Assembly (NCBI GenBank): GCA_963774745.1
Contig: CAVZGE010000006.1
Location: 407,531 to 471,530 of the forward strand
Direction of reading: 5' to 3'
Source of the DNA: Prado023 sp963774745
Lineage (GTDB): Bacteria > Actinomycetota > Actinomycetes > S36-B12 > CAIYMF01
Length of the DNA: 64,000 nt
Each line of letters starts with the position of its first letter. Position 1 is the stretch's first letter. The notes beneath the pieces were generated by a model. It did no database searches. It worked only from the letters and a program-made list of their open reading frames with translations, and was not told the DNA's origin. Shown here piece after piece: positions 1 through 8,461 of this stretch. The translations under genes were made by a program, and so were the position numbers.

Positions 1-1
1 C

Positions 2-1717
2 GAGGACGGCGTCGGTCCGAGCCGCACCGGGCCCAACCGCCAGCGCCTGGCCCAGGCGAACAAGATCGCGGCCGCCCACTACGTGCGCGCACTGGGCTCG
101 CCCGAGGCGGCGATCGGTCGGCAGTTCCTGTCCGATCGGGGCTTCGACGCCGCGGCGTGCGAGCACTTCGGTGTCGGCTTCGCGCCGAGGTCGTGGGACG
201 GGCTGCTCGGGCACCTGCGATCGGCCGGCTTCACCGACGCTGAGATCCTGGCTGCCGGTCTTGCCTCGCAGGGCCAGCGAGGCACCTACGATCGCTTCCG
301 TGGCAGGCTCGTGTGGCCCATCCGGGACGCCGCCGGGGACGTCCTGGGGTTCGGTGCCCGCAAGCTGTTCGACGACGACGACGGCCCCAAGTACCTCAAC
401 ACCCCAGAGACCGTGCTCTACAAGAAGTCCCATGTGCTCTACGGGATCGACCTGGCCCGCCGGGACATCGGCAAGCTCAAGCAGGTCGTGGTCGTCGAGG
501 GGTACACCGACGTGATGGCTGCGCACCTGGCCGGGGTGACCACGGCGGTCGCCACGTGCGGAACGGCCTTCGGACCCGATCATGCGTCCCTGCTGCGCCG
601 GTACCTGATGGACGACGACACCTTCGGCGGCGAGGTCATCTTCACCTTCGACGGGGACGCGGCGGGACAGAAGGCGGCCCTGCGGGCGTTCGAGGGCGAC
701 CAGCGGTTCGTCGCCCAGACCTTCATCGCGATCTCCCCGGACAGCATGGACCCCTGCGAGCTGCGCCTGGCCAGCGGGGATGCCGCCGTGCGCGAGCTCG
801 TGGCCTCGCGGACGCCGCTGTTCGCCTTCGCCATCCGCTCGGCCGTGGCCGGGTTCGACCTGACGACAGCGGAGGGACGGGTGGCGGCGGTGCGCAAGGC
901 AGCCCCGCTGGTCGCCCGGATCCGAGACGCGGCCCTGCGCCCGGAGTACTCCCGGCTGCTGTCCGGGTGGGTCGGGGTGCCCGAGGGGGACGTGCGTGCT
1001 GCCGTGACCGCCGCGGGGCGTGCTGGTGTCGCTGCCGCCCGGGCGGGCGGGCAATCGGGGCGCGGGGCCGAGCGCACCGGCGAGCGGTCAGGTGCGGGGG
1101 CTGGCGGCGGCGGAGCTGCCGGCGCCGGGACTGGCAGCGGCGCAACCGCCGGGGGGACGGTCTCCGGTCCTCAGGTTGGCGACGGGGACGGCCCGGGCTC
1201 GCCCCGCGATGTCGAACCGGAGCGTGCCCCCCGACCGAATCCGCGGGACCCGGGACTCTTCGTGGAGCGCGAGTCACTCAAGTGCGTGCTGCAGGTGCCG
1301 GACCTTGTCGGTGACTGGTTCGACTCGGTCCAGCCAGGATCCTTCCGGCATCCGCGCTACGCGGAGGTCCAGCAGGCGGTTGCCGCGGCCGGGGGGCCGG
1401 CGGGGCGCACCGGCGGTCGGGAGTGGATGGACGCCGTCCTGTCGGCCTGCCCCGATGACACCGTCCGCAACCTCGTGCGCGAGCTCGCAGTCGAGCCGCT
1501 GGTGACCTCGGGCGAGCCGTCCGCCCGCTACGCGACCTCCATCGTGGCCCGGTTGCTCTCCGACGAGGCCGGCAGGCGGCTGGCGGACCTGAAGCGCGAG
1601 CTCGGGCAGCTCGACCAGATCGCCCAGGCCGACCAGGCCGCCGCGGTGTTCGCCGACGTGATGGCGCTGGAGGCCTATCGTCGGGAGCTCTCCCGGGTTG
1701 GGCAGGTGGAGGACTGA
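2..1717 (+). CDS. dnaG: DNA primase DnaG, 5'-truncated by window edge
   Basis: Synthesises RNA primers for Okazaki fragments at the replication fork with DnaB helicase. The open frame runs in from the left edge, so the start and the N-terminal zinc-ribbon are missing; 571 residues are visible. The TOPRIM core is clear: VVVVEGYTDVMAAHLAG near base 500 (catalytic Glu of EGYTD) and FTFDGDAAGQKAALRAF near base 650 (DGD metal-binding triad). A Gly/Ala-rich, low-complexity linker (about bases 1010-1180) separates the core from a C-terminal domain that in this family contacts DnaB. The stop overlaps the next ATG by one base (TGATG), so the two genes are probably translationally coupled. The first in-window GTG at 83 is internal, not the start: homology to primase extends upstream of it. 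Confidence 0.95.
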   Translation, partial: EDGVGPSRTGPNRQRLAQANKIAAAHYVRALGSPEAAIGRQFLSDRGFDAAACEHFGVGFAPRSWDGLLGHLRSAGFTDAEILAAGLASQGQRGTYDRFRGRLVWPIRDAAGDVLGFGARKLFDDDDGPKYLNTPETVLYKKSHVLYGIDLARRDIGKLKQVVVVEGYTDVMAAHLAGVTTAVATCGTAFGPDHASLLRRYLMDDDTFGGEVIFTFDGDAAGQKAALRAFEGDQRFVAQTFIAISPDSMDPCELRLASGDAAVRELVASRTPLFAFAIRSAVAGFDLTTAEGRVAAVRKAAPLVARIRDAALRPEYSRLLSGWVGVPEGDVRAAVTAAGRAGVAAARAGGQSGRGAERTGERSGAGAGGGGAAGAGTGSGATAGGTVSGPQVGDGDGPGSPRDVEPERAPRPNPRDPGLFVERESLKCVLQVPDLVGDWFDSVQPGSFRHPRYAEVQQAVAAAGGPAGRTGGREWMDAVLSACPDDTVRNLVRELAVEPLVTSGEPSARYATSIVARLLSDEAGRRLADLKRELGQLDQIAQADQAAAVFADVMALEAYRRELSRVGQVED

Positions 1718-2220
1718 TGCGCTGGCGTCGTGAGGTCGATCCGCGGGTGGTCGAGATCCTGGCGGGTTGGTCCCGGGAGCGGCTGCTGGCGTGGGGCGAG
1801 CTCGTCGACGGGCAGGTGGTGGTCTGCACCGACCTCGCGATCCACGTGCCCGGGCATGGGCGCGTCCCCTGGGACCTGGTGGTGCGGGGCGCGTGGTCCG
1901 AGGAGTTCCTCGACCTCGTCATCCAGCCGGCCCCGGGTGCGCCGAGCGCCGCGCTGCGGCTGCGGTTCGAGGAGCCCGGACAGGTCCCCGCCGTCGTCAA
2001 GGAGCGGGTGCAGTGGACCGTGGTGGCCTCGCATCCGACGCAGCTCGCGCATCCCGACGGCCGCACGGGGTGGGCGATGCTCAATGCCCGCCGCTCGCCG
2101 GAGACCGGAGGGGTCCGTTGGGCCGTTGTGTTCGACCCGGCACTCGACCCGGGCGACCCGGGTTGGCGCGCGGCTGCGGATGCGGCGCTGGACGACCTGC
2201 GCGGGCAGCTCGGGGTGTGA
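1717..2220 (+). CDS. Conserved hypothetical protein coupled to dnaG
   Basis: 167-residue protein whose ATG overlaps the dnaG stop codon by one base. It has no signal peptide, no transmembrane segment and no catalytic motif that I recognise; it is rich in Trp, Val and Arg with alternating hydrophobic stretches typical of a small beta-rich soluble fold. The tight coupling suggests co-expression with primase, but that says nothing about function. The high G+C third position and overlap with dnaG support it as a real gene. Product unknown. Confidence 0.75.
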   Translation: MRWRREVDPRVVEILAGWSRERLLAWGELVDGQVVVCTDLAIHVPGHGRVPWDLVVRGAWSEEFLDLVIQPAPGAPSAALRLRFEEPGQVPAVVKERVQWTVVASHPTQLAHPDGRTGWAMLNARRSPETGGVRWAVVFDPALDPGDPGWRAAADAALDDLRGQLGV

Positions 2221-2287
2221 CGGGCCGGCGCGGCGGGCCGGCGGGGCGGATGGGCTGCGGCGGGCCGTGCGGCGGTTTGGCGGCGGT

Positions 2288-2317
2288 TTGGGTCGTGGGC
2301 GCAGGGGTTGATATCCT
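2288..2317 (+). promoter_or_regulatory. Probable promoter of tRNA-Asn
   Basis: TTGGGT (2288-2293) and TATCCT (2312-2317) are separated by 18 bases, and the mature tRNA begins 13 bases after the -10 box. This fits a housekeeping sigma promoter with a very short leader, as usual for an isolated tRNA gene. Confidence 0.5.
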
Positions 2318-2329
2318 TCTGGCGTTCGA

Positions 2330-2402
2330 TCCCCCATAGCTCAATTGGCAGAGCGTTCGGCTGTTAACCGATAGGTTTCTGGTTCGAGTCCAGATGGGGG
2401 AG
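2330..2402 (+). tRNA. tRNA-Asn (anticodon GTT)
   Basis: 73-base cloverleaf. The acceptor TCCCCCA (2330-2336) pairs with TGGGGGA (2395-2401), with discriminator G2402. The D arm is GCTC/GAGC, the anticodon loop CTGTTAA has GTT at 2363-2365, and the T arm is TCTGG-TTCGAGT-CCAGA. CCA is not encoded (CAA follows), so it must be added after transcription. One oddity: the outermost anticodon-stem pair (T2356/T2372) is a T-T mismatch, leaving a four-pair stem. Confidence 0.96.
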
Positions 2403-2416
2403 CAACGCAGCAGGTC

Positions 2417-2450
2417 AGAGGCCCTATCCCACCTCCGGGAGAGGGCCTCT
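2417..2450 (+). terminator. Probable terminator of tRNA-Asn
   Basis: AGAGGCCCT (2417-2425) pairs perfectly with AGGGCCTCT (2442-2450) across a 16-base loop, 15 bases after the tRNA, and is followed by TCGATGTT. It lacks a full U tract, as is common in high-GC genomes. The rest of the 2451-2830 gap holds no supportable gene, only the inverted repeat at 2711. Confidence 0.6.
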
Positions 2451-2710
2451 TCGATGTTCGGTGGCGCCGCGCACGGCCGGGGACCTGCTCTGGCCGCACA
2501 GTGGGGACAGGAATCGGCCGCCCGCGGGTATGGACCGGCGACGAGCGGGCAGAGACCCAGTGAGCGGCCCAGTCGTCCACGCGGCGGGGCTGGCTCCGGT
2601 ACCGAGGCCTCGCCGCGTTGTCACCCCCGCGCTCCGCGGCGGGGCCTCGTCCCCCGGTCACGACTCCGCGCACTGGGCATGCCCGGCTCGCGGACGGGTA
2701 GGGGGTGTTC

Positions 2711-2758
2711 GTGTGGTCCGCACGACTGGTCCCTCCTAGGCGGTCGTGCGGACCACAC
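2711..2758. repeat. Perfect 16-bp inverted repeat in gene-free gap
   Basis: GTGTGGTCCGCACGAC (2711-2726) is exactly mirrored by GTCGTGCGGACCACAC (2743-2758) with a 16-base loop. It lies 72 bases past the stop of the minus-strand gene ending at 2831, so it could end that transcript. It lacks a U tract on either strand, so a role as a protein-binding site or interspersed palindrome is also possible. Confidence 0.7.
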
Positions 2759-2830
2759 TCACCGACGGGCAGGCTGGAGCGTGCGGTGCCGCGCGGCCCA
2801 TCCGGGGATCCGCCGACGCCTGGGCCCTCG

Positions 2831-3238
2831 TCAGCAGCTGACGTCCAGGAAGGCGGCGAACTCCAGGCGGGTGGCGATGGACGCGGCATCGGCGCCGTCG
2901 CTGTAGGACGCCCACGAGGTGACCGGATCCGCCGCGAACTGGGCGCACACCGAGTCCCGCTGCGAGGGGGGTGTCAGCTCCCAGGCCACCGCGAGCAGCC
3001 CGGCTCCGGCAGATACGGCAGGGATGCCCGGCGCCGCGGCGTCCGGTGCGCCCGCGACCGGGGCGTTCGTCGCGGCGGCGTCCGGGGTGGCCCGCCACGC
3101 CACGGTCAGGCCCAGCGTGGTCACGGCCACGACGGCGACCGCCACGAGCCACGCACGGGGCATCGAGTGGTGGGTGGCCCGGGTGCCGGTCGAGGGCGTG
3201 GTGACGGCGTCCGCGGAGTCGATAATGGACGAACTCAT
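2831..3238 (-). CDS. Small single-pass membrane or secreted protein, unknown
   Basis: 135 residues from ATG at 3238, chosen because GGAGGAAT lies 6 bases upstream; in-frame starts further up have no ribosome site. A cytoplasmic Ser/Thr-rich N-terminus is followed by one hydrophobic helix (PRAWLVAVAVVAVTTLGLTV, about residues 27-46), then an Ala/Pro-rich linker and a C-terminal domain with two Cys (VCAQ near residue 101 and the C-terminal DVSC) that could form a disulfide outside the cell. Divergent from trmB. I do not recognise the family. Confidence 0.65.
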   Translation of the reverse strand: MSSSIIDSADAVTTPSTGTRATHHSMPRAWLVAVAVVAVTTLGLTVAWRATPDAAATNAPVAGAPDAAAPGIPAVSAGAGLLAVAWELTPPSQRDSVCAQFAADPVTSWASYSDGADAASIATRLEFAAFLDVSC

Positions 3239-3315
3239 GCTGATTCCTCCGATTGGGGATGACCAGGTGCAACCCTGCCTGACCTCGAACCCGGGCATAC
3301 CGCCCATTGGTCCCG

Positions 3316-3990
3316 ATGTCTGAGGGCCGTCCGGCGCACCGGATACGGACCTTCCACCCGCGGCGCAGTCGGACCACGCCCTCGGCCGCCTCAGCGCTCA
3401 TCCGGCTGCTCCCCGGGTGGGGGATCGAGGTCGAGACCCCGCCGGCGCATCTGGGTGACGCCTTCAACCCGCCCCGTCCGGTCGTGCTCGAGATCGGGTC
3501 GGGCATGGGGGAGGCGACCCTGGCCATGGCGCAGGCCGACCCCGCCACCGGGATCGTCGCCGTCGACGTGCACACGCCGGGCGTCGGGATGCTGCTGTCC
3601 GGCGCCGAGCGAGAGTGCCTCGGGAACGTGCGGGTCTGCATCGGCGATGCGGTCGAGCTGATGGATCGCCTGGCCCCGGGCTCGCTCGCGGGCATCCGGG
3701 CGTACTTCCCGGATCCGTGGCCGAAGGTCCGCCACCACAAGCGCCGCCTCGTCCAGCCGGCGTTCGTCCATCGGGCCGCCGTGCTGCTGGCCACCGGTGG
3801 GACGCTGCACCTGGCCACCGACATCGGCCACTACGCCGACCAGATGCTGGCCGTGTGCTCGGCCGAGCCCATGCTGGACGTCGGGCCGGGCTTGGTCGCC
3901 CGACCCGAGTGGCGCCCGATCACCGGCTACGAGCGGCGGGGCATTGCCGCCGGTCGGCCAAGCGCGGACCTCATCGCGACGCGCCGCTGA
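3316..3990 (+). CDS. trmB: tRNA (guanine-N7-)-methyltransferase TrmB
   Basis: SAM-dependent enzyme that methylates G46 in the variable loop of tRNAs. The SAM-binding motif EIGSGMGEATLAMA and acidic motif VAVDVH are followed by the family hallmark YFPDPWPKVRHHKRRLVQPAF, with catalytic and substrate residues in DPWPK, and by the TDIGHYA segment. 224 residues from ATG 3316; a TTG nine bases upstream (3307) is an alternative, and neither has a strong ribosome site. Length matches the family (210-240). Divergent from the small membrane protein at 2831-3238; monocistronic. Confidence 0.93.
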   Translation: MSEGRPAHRIRTFHPRRSRTTPSAASALIRLLPGWGIEVETPPAHLGDAFNPPRPVVLEIGSGMGEATLAMAQADPATGIVAVDVHTPGVGMLLSGAERECLGNVRVCIGDAVELMDRLAPGSLAGIRAYFPDPWPKVRHHKRRLVQPAFVHRAAVLLATGGTLHLATDIGHYADQMLAVCSAEPMLDVGPGLVARPEWRPITGYERRGIAAGRPSADLIATRR

Positions 3991-4023
3991 CGCGGGCCGC
4001 ACATCGGCCCGCCGGGGCGCGCC

Positions 4024-4695
4024 TCAGCGCACGATGCGCACGTTGAACGCCGGGCCGCCGACGGCGCCCATCACGCGCAGCCACAGCGGCAGCCACATCT
4101 CCGGGCCCCGGGCGGTGCTGATACCGCCGAGGTCGAGGATGTCGGCCCACCCGAACTCCTCGAGCAGCCCGGCGACGACGGACTTGGCACCCGGGTCGTC
4201 ACCCGACAGGAAGACCGTCGTCGGCTCGGGGAGGGCCCCCGGATTGGCCATCAGGGCCGCGGTCATGGTGTTCAGCGACTTCACCACGCGTGCTTCCGGG
4301 AAGGCTCGCTGCACCTGCTCGCCGAGGGAGTCGGTGTCCTTCACGGTCAGGGTCGGCGGGAAGCCCCTTGAGAAGTCCAGGGGGTTGGAGACGTCCAGGA
4401 CGACCTTGCCAGCGAGGTTGGCTGCACCCGCCGACGTCAGGGCAGCCAGGGTCGCAGCGCCGTTGGTGGCGTTGACCACCACCTCGGCCGCCCCGGCCAC
4501 CGGGGCGAACCCGGCCAGGGTCACTGTGGGGTTCGCAGCCAGCCAATCGGGGAAGGTCACGGCCTCGCCGCCTGGCTGGCGCTCCATGGTCTCGTCCACG
4601 TCGCGCGTGCCGATGCTGACGCGGTGGCCGGTTCGGACGAACCCCTCGGCCAGCGCGCGGCCCACCATCCCGGTTCCCAGGATCCCGATCTGCAT
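4024..4695 (-). CDS. NADPH-dependent F420 reductase-like oxidoreductase
   Basis: 223 residues. A Rossmann motif at the extreme N-terminus (MQIGILGTGMVGRALAEGF, GxGxxG) with RVSIGTRD reading the dinucleotide, then VVNATNG, VVLDVSNPLDF and VVKSLNTMTAALMANP, all characteristic of the F420_oxidored/NADP-oxidoreductase family. Members transfer hydride between NADPH and F420, but many actinobacterial relatives have unknown electron partners, so the substrate is not assigned. GAGGAGGACGAC precedes the ATG. A long hairpin at 4778-4844 separates it from the pirin gene upstream, arguing for a separate transcript. Confidence 0.8.
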   Translation of the reverse strand: MQIGILGTGMVGRALAEGFVRTGHRVSIGTRDVDETMERQPGGEAVTFPDWLAANPTVTLAGFAPVAGAAEVVVNATNGAATLAALTSAGAANLAGKVVLDVSNPLDFSRGFPPTLTVKDTDSLGEQVQRAFPEARVVKSLNTMTAALMANPGALPEPTTVFLSGDDPGAKSVVAGLLEEFGWADILDLGGISTARGPEMWLPLWLRVMGAVGGPAFNVRIVR

Positions 4696-4777
4696 GTCGT
4701 CCTCCTCCTACAGGTACTGCTGGAACCTCGCGCCCCCTCCGGTTGTTCCCCGGGTGGCCTGCCGTCGCGCGGAGAGA

Positions 4778-4844
4778 CCTCGCGCCCGCTCTTGTCGATC
4801 CGGTGCCCCGGTGAGGGGCGGGATCGACACGAGCGGGCGCGAGG
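4778..4844. terminator. Long 24-bp inverted repeat, probable terminator
   Basis: Arms 4778-4801 and 4821-4844 are complementary at 23 of 24 positions (one mismatch at 4792) with a 19-base loop. It sits between two minus-strand genes, 69 bases after the pirin stop, so it would end the pirin transcript. It is unusually long for a terminator. Confidence 0.65.
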
Positions 4845-4912
4845 ATCGTGCGGTGCGGCAGCAAACGCTCCGATCAGTGCCGGTTCAACGCGAACGGCCG
4901 CGAGGTTCCGCC

Positions 4913-5881
4913 TCAGCCGTGGTGCGGCATGATCGCGCCCTCGGGGATGACCCCGAGCCGGCCGGCCTGGTAGTCCTCGATGGCCTGGATGACCTCAGCC
5001 TTGGTGTTCATCACGAACGGGCCGTAGGCGAAGACGGGCTCGCGCAGGGGGACCCCGCCGAGCAGGAGGACGTCGAGCGCCGGGGTGGCCACCGATTGGC
5101 TCGCCGCCGCCTCGAGCGTGATGTGGTCGCCGGATCCGAGGACGGCGAGCTGACCGGAGTTGATCGGCTGCCCGTACGCGCCCACGCTGCCGCGCCCGGA
5201 CAGGGCGTAGACCAGGGCGTTGAAGTCGGTGCGCCAGGGCAGTTCCAGCCGGGCTCCGGGGGCCAGCGTCGCGTGCACGATGGAGATCGGCGACTGGCTG
5301 CGCCCCGGACCGGTGTGCCCGGCCACGGTCCCGGCGAGCACGCGCACGAGGGCCCCACCGTCGGCGCTGGATGCCAGGGCGATGTCGGTGCTCTCGAGTC
5401 CCTGGTACGCCGGAGCGAGCCATTTCTTGGACGCGGGCAGGTTGATCCACAGCTGGATCCCGTGGAACAGCCCACCGGAGCGGACCAGTGACTCCGGCGG
5501 GGTCTCGATGTGCAGGATGCCGGCACCGGCGGTCATGTACTGGGTGCCACCGTTGGCGATCACGCCGCCACCGCCGTGGGAGTCCTGGTGGATGAACGTG
5601 CCGTCCATCAGGTAGGTGAACGTCTCGAACCCGCGATGCGGGTGCCAGTCGGTGCCACGCGGCTCGCCGACGCCGTACTCGACCTCGCCCATCTGGTCCA
5701 TGTGCACGAACGGGTCGAGGTCGGCCTTGTCCACGCCGGCGAAGGCGCGGCGCACCGGGAACCCCTCGCCCTCGAAGCCGCGGGGGGCCGTGGTGACGGT
5801 CCGGACCGAGCGGGAGCGTCCCTGCGGGTCGGGGGCGTCGACGCGGGGCAGGGTCATGGTGTCGGCGGTCACGGCGGGCAT
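4913..5881 (-). CDS. Pirin family protein
   Basis: 322-residue double-cupin protein. The N-terminal cupin carries the metal-binding pattern HPHRGFETFTYLMDGTFIHQDSHG (His, His, His, Glu) and the pirin motif FHGIQLWINLP; the second cupin is GARLELPWRTDFNALVYALSG. Bacterial pirins have quercetin dioxygenase activity or regulate redox metabolism; which applies here is unknown. Start at 5881 is fixed by AGGAGG 5 bases upstream; an in-frame start 11 codons earlier lacks one. The upstream stretch (5900-5925) is unusually AT-rich (TGTACAAGATTCAACTATAT) and may hold the promoter and an operator. Confidence 0.9.
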   Translation of the reverse strand: MPAVTADTMTLPRVDAPDPQGRSRSVRTVTTAPRGFEGEGFPVRRAFAGVDKADLDPFVHMDQMGEVEYGVGEPRGTDWHPHRGFETFTYLMDGTFIHQDSHGGGGVIANGGTQYMTAGAGILHIETPPESLVRSGGLFHGIQLWINLPASKKWLAPAYQGLESTDIALASSADGGALVRVLAGTVAGHTGPGRSQSPISIVHATLAPGARLELPWRTDFNALVYALSGRGSVGAYGQPINSGQLAVLGSGDHITLEAAASQSVATPALDVLLLGGVPLREPVFAYGPFVMNTKAEVIQAIEDYQAGRLGVIPEGAIMPHHG

Positions 5882-5958
5882 GCGATCCTCCTGGAGAGTC
5901 TGTACAAGATTCAACTATATGGAGGGTGCCCGCATTCCGCCAGCCCTGTCGGGGCTGG

Positions 5959-6552
5959 TCAGCCCACGTAGGAGTAGGGGGTCGGCCGGGTCGTCAGGGT
6001 CAGGGCCCGGGCGGACTTCTTGAGCAGCCGGCTGTTGACGGCCATGATCCCGGCCGCGACGGCGATCGTCGCCGGCGACTGCTGGTCCTTGCGGCGGGCG
6101 ATCGGTCCCAGGATCGCATCCGACCCGGTCACGATGGCCCCAGCAGCCGCCCCGATCGCGACCTGGCTGGTGAGGATGCGCCCCACCTCCATCAGGGGTC
6201 CGGATCTCGGGCTGTGCGTGATCGCCCGCTGCGCCAGGACGGCGGTGGCGATCGTGGCGGCGTTGCCGGCCAGGATCATCCGGCGATGCCGGGCCACCTG
6301 TTCCGGGGTGGTCGGCTTCCCGCCGAGGGACTGGTCGGCCGCCCGCTCGATGGCCAGCTGCGGGACTGCGGTCATCGCGACGTAGAAGGACGAGACCACC
6401 CCGGCCAGGGCGAGGTTCGCCAGGGGGATCCGGTCGACCTTCCGCTGGATTCCCGGCTGGTAGGGGCCGCTGGCAGCCACGAGGATCGATGACCGGCGCG
6501 CGATGCCCAGTCCCGGCTGCTGCTTCATCAGGGCGTTGAGCCGCTCGTTCAT
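5959..6552 (-). CDS. Integral membrane protein, unknown
   Basis: 197 residues from ATG 6552, which has AGGAGG 6 bases upstream. About four hydrophobic segments: IPLANLALAGVVSSFYVAM, RRMILAGNAATIATAVLAQ, QVAIGAAAGAIVTGSDAI and TIAVAAGIMAVNSRLL, separated by basic loops. It resembles the N-terminal membrane part of some actinobacterial membrane-anchored proteins, but no catalytic domain follows. A small hairpin (CAGCCC-N5-GGGCTG, 5941-5957) directly follows the stop. Function unknown. Confidence 0.7.
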   Translation of the reverse strand: MNERLNALMKQQPGLGIARRSSILVAASGPYQPGIQRKVDRIPLANLALAGVVSSFYVAMTAVPQLAIERAADQSLGGKPTTPEQVARHRRMILAGNAATIATAVLAQRAITHSPRSGPLMEVGRILTSQVAIGAAAGAIVTGSDAILGPIARRKDQQSPATIAVAAGIMAVNSRLLKKSARALTLTTRPTPYSYVG

Positions 6553-6641
6553 GTGATCCTCCTGGCGCGGGCGATGCCCTGAGTATCGCCTGCGCTGGCC
6601 TCCCCGTGCAGGCCCGAGGCCCCGGATCGACAATGGGATCC

Positions 6642-7598
6642 ATGCCGAGGCTGGGGGAGGGATCCCGGGGGCCGTCGCCCCTGACCGGGGCGACGGCGTC
6701 CGGCGGGGTGTCGCAGGCCGTCGGGGACTGGTTCGACGCGAATCGCCGCGACCTGCCCTGGCGCGCGGCCGACCGGACGGCCTGGGGCGTGCTGGTCAGC
6801 GAGGTGATGCTGCAGCAGACGCCGGTGGTGCGGGTCGTGCCCGCCTGGACCGCCTGGATGGCGCGCTGGCCGCAGCCTGCGGACCTCGCGGCCGACTCCC
6901 CGGGCGATGCCGTCCGCGCTTGGGACCGGCTGGGCTACCCGCGGCGGGCGCTGAACCTGCACGCCGCGGCGGTCGCGATCGTCCAGCGGCACGCGGGCCG
7001 GGTCCCGGCCGACGAGCCGGACCTGCGGGCGCTGCCGGGGGTCGGCGAGTACACGGCCGCGGCGGTGCGCGCGTTCGCGTTCGGGCAGCGCTCGGTCGTG
7101 CTGGACACCAACGTCCGGCGGGTCCTCGCGCGGCTGGTCGACGGGCAGGAGCATCCCCGGCCCGGCCTGACGGTGGCCGAGCGTGCCCGGGCGGACGCGC
7201 TCGTGCCGGAGGACGCCGCCGCCGCGGCGCACTGGTCGGTGGCCGTGATGGAGCTGGGCGCACTCGTGTGCACCGCGACCGCGCCGCGGTGCACGGCGTG
7301 CCCGGTCGTCGGGATGTGCGCGTGGGTGCGGGCCGGACGCCCGGCGTACGACGGTCCGGCCCGGCCGGTCCAGCGGTTCGCCGGCACGGACCGCCAGGTC
7401 CGGGGTCGGATCATGGCGGTGCTGCGGGCGACCGAGGGCTCGGTGCAGCGAACGGCGATCGACGCGGTGTGGGCCGAGGAGCTCCAACGCGAGCGTGCCC
7501 TCGATGGCCTGGTCGCCGACGGCCTGCTCGAGCTGGTGGGCGAGGACCGGTACGGTTTGCCGGGCGGTGGGCCCGGCAACGGCGCGGGGGACTCGTAG
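6642..7598 (+). CDS. mutY: A/G-specific adenine DNA glycosylase MutY
   Basis: Removes adenine mispaired with 8-oxoguanine in base-excision repair. HhH-GPD fold: the catalytic Glu in LVSEVMLQQT, the helix-hairpin-helix LPGVGEYTAAAVRAFAFG, the catalytic Asp in VVLDTNVRRVLAR, and a [4Fe-4S] loop with exact C-x6-C-x2-C-x5-C spacing (CTATAPRCTACPVVGMC). About 318 residues; the C-terminal NUDIX-like 8-oxoG reader is short, as in many actinobacterial MutY. The start is uncertain: ATG 6642 chosen, ATG 6633 and GTG 6606 are in frame, none with a good ribosome site. Confidence 0.92.
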   Translation: MPRLGEGSRGPSPLTGATASGGVSQAVGDWFDANRRDLPWRAADRTAWGVLVSEVMLQQTPVVRVVPAWTAWMARWPQPADLAADSPGDAVRAWDRLGYPRRALNLHAAAVAIVQRHAGRVPADEPDLRALPGVGEYTAAAVRAFAFGQRSVVLDTNVRRVLARLVDGQEHPRPGLTVAERARADALVPEDAAAAAHWSVAVMELGALVCTATAPRCTACPVVGMCAWVRAGRPAYDGPARPVQRFAGTDRQVRGRIMAVLRATEGSVQRTAIDAVWAEELQRERALDGLVADGLLELVGEDRYGLPGGGPGNGAGDS

Positions 7599-7617
7599 CT
7601 GGTTCCCGGTGGTCGGC

Positions 7618-7674
7618 GCAGGCGATCGTTCCGGCCGCTACCCCCGCAGGCGATCCTGCCGGGCCGCTACCCCC
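7618..7674. repeat. Imperfect tandem repeat at the 3' end of hisN
   Basis: Two units of 28-29 bases (7618-7645 and 7646-7674), both beginning GCAGGCGATC and ending CCGCTACCCCC. The second unit includes the hisN stop codon (7667-7669), so the 3' end of the gene appears to have been duplicated once just outside its coding frame. Confidence 0.6.
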
Positions 7675-8461
7675 GCAGGGCCGCCAGGGCCTGAGCGTGC
7701 AGGTCGGGGTTCGCGGCGGCGATCACGGTGCCGCCGTTCATCGGCACGCGGCCCTCGATGTCGGTGACGACGCCGCCGGCGAGCTCGATGATCGGGATCA
7801 GCGGCACGATGTCGTAGGGCATGAGGCAGCCGTCGACCACGAGGTCGATCGTGCCCATCGCCACGAGGGCGAAGGCGTAGCAGTCCCCGCCCCACCGCTG
7901 CAGCCGCACGCGAGAGCTCAGCGCGTGGTAGCGCTCGAGGACGCCGGCCCACTCCAGCATCGTCGGGTGGGTGCTGTACATGACGGCGTCCTCGAGGGTC
8001 GCGCTCGTGCGGGTGCGCAGGCGCCGCTCGGTGCCCGCGCGCAGGAACCGCGAGCCGCGGGCGGGGTCGGCGGCGAACGTCTCGTCGGTGAACGGCTGGT
8101 GCATCACGCCGGCCACCGGCTCGCCGTCGACGACCAGCCCGAGCAATGTGCCCCAGGTCGGCATCCCGCTGATGAAGGCCCGGGTGCCGTCGATGGGGTC
8201 GATGATCCAGCTGACCGGCCCCGCGCCCGTGGTGCCGCCCTCCTCCCCGATCACCTGGTGGTCCGGGAAGCGTGCGGTGAGGGCCGCGCGCACGTGGTCC
8301 TCGACGCCTCGGTCGGCCGCGGTCACCGGGTCGTAGGCGATTCCCGCGAGCTTGTTGTCGACGGTCATGTCGGTGCGGAAGTGGTCCAGGGCGATCGACC
8401 CGGCCTCGCGGACGGCTGCGATCCCCACGTCGAGCGCGGCAGCCACATCGTGGTGATCCAT
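7667..8461 (-). CDS. hisN: Histidinol-phosphatase, inositol-monophosphatase family
   Basis: Mg2+-dependent phosphatase. Metal-binding motifs of the IMPase superfamily: GEEGG, WIIDPIDGTRAFISG (DPIDGT) and GGDCYAFALVAMGTIDLVVDG. The GGDCYAF signature and lack of an inositol-type loop match the HisN type, which performs the penultimate histidine-biosynthesis step in actinobacteria lacking other histidinol phosphatases; an inositol or other small phosphate substrate is the alternative. 264 residues from ATG 8461, preceded by GAGGGA; starts further upstream only add low-complexity sequence. No other his genes are nearby. Confidence 0.85.
   Translation of the reverse strand: MDHHDVAAALDVGIAAVREAGSIALDHFRTDMTVDNKLAGIAYDPVTAADRGVEDHVRAALTARFPDHQVIGEEGGTTGAGPVSWIIDPIDGTRAFISGMPTWGTLLGLVVDGEPVAGVMHQPFTDETFAADPARGSRFLRAGTERRLRTRTSATLEDAVMYSTHPTMLEWAGVLERYHALSSRVRLQRWGGDCYAFALVAMGTIDLVVDGCLMPYDIVPLIPIIELAGGVVTDIEGRVPMNGGTVIAAANPDLHAQALAALRG

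Noticed and set aside
2394..2906. 170-codon plus-strand frame after tRNA-Asn
   Set aside because: Begins inside the tRNA, has no ribosome site and runs through two hairpins.
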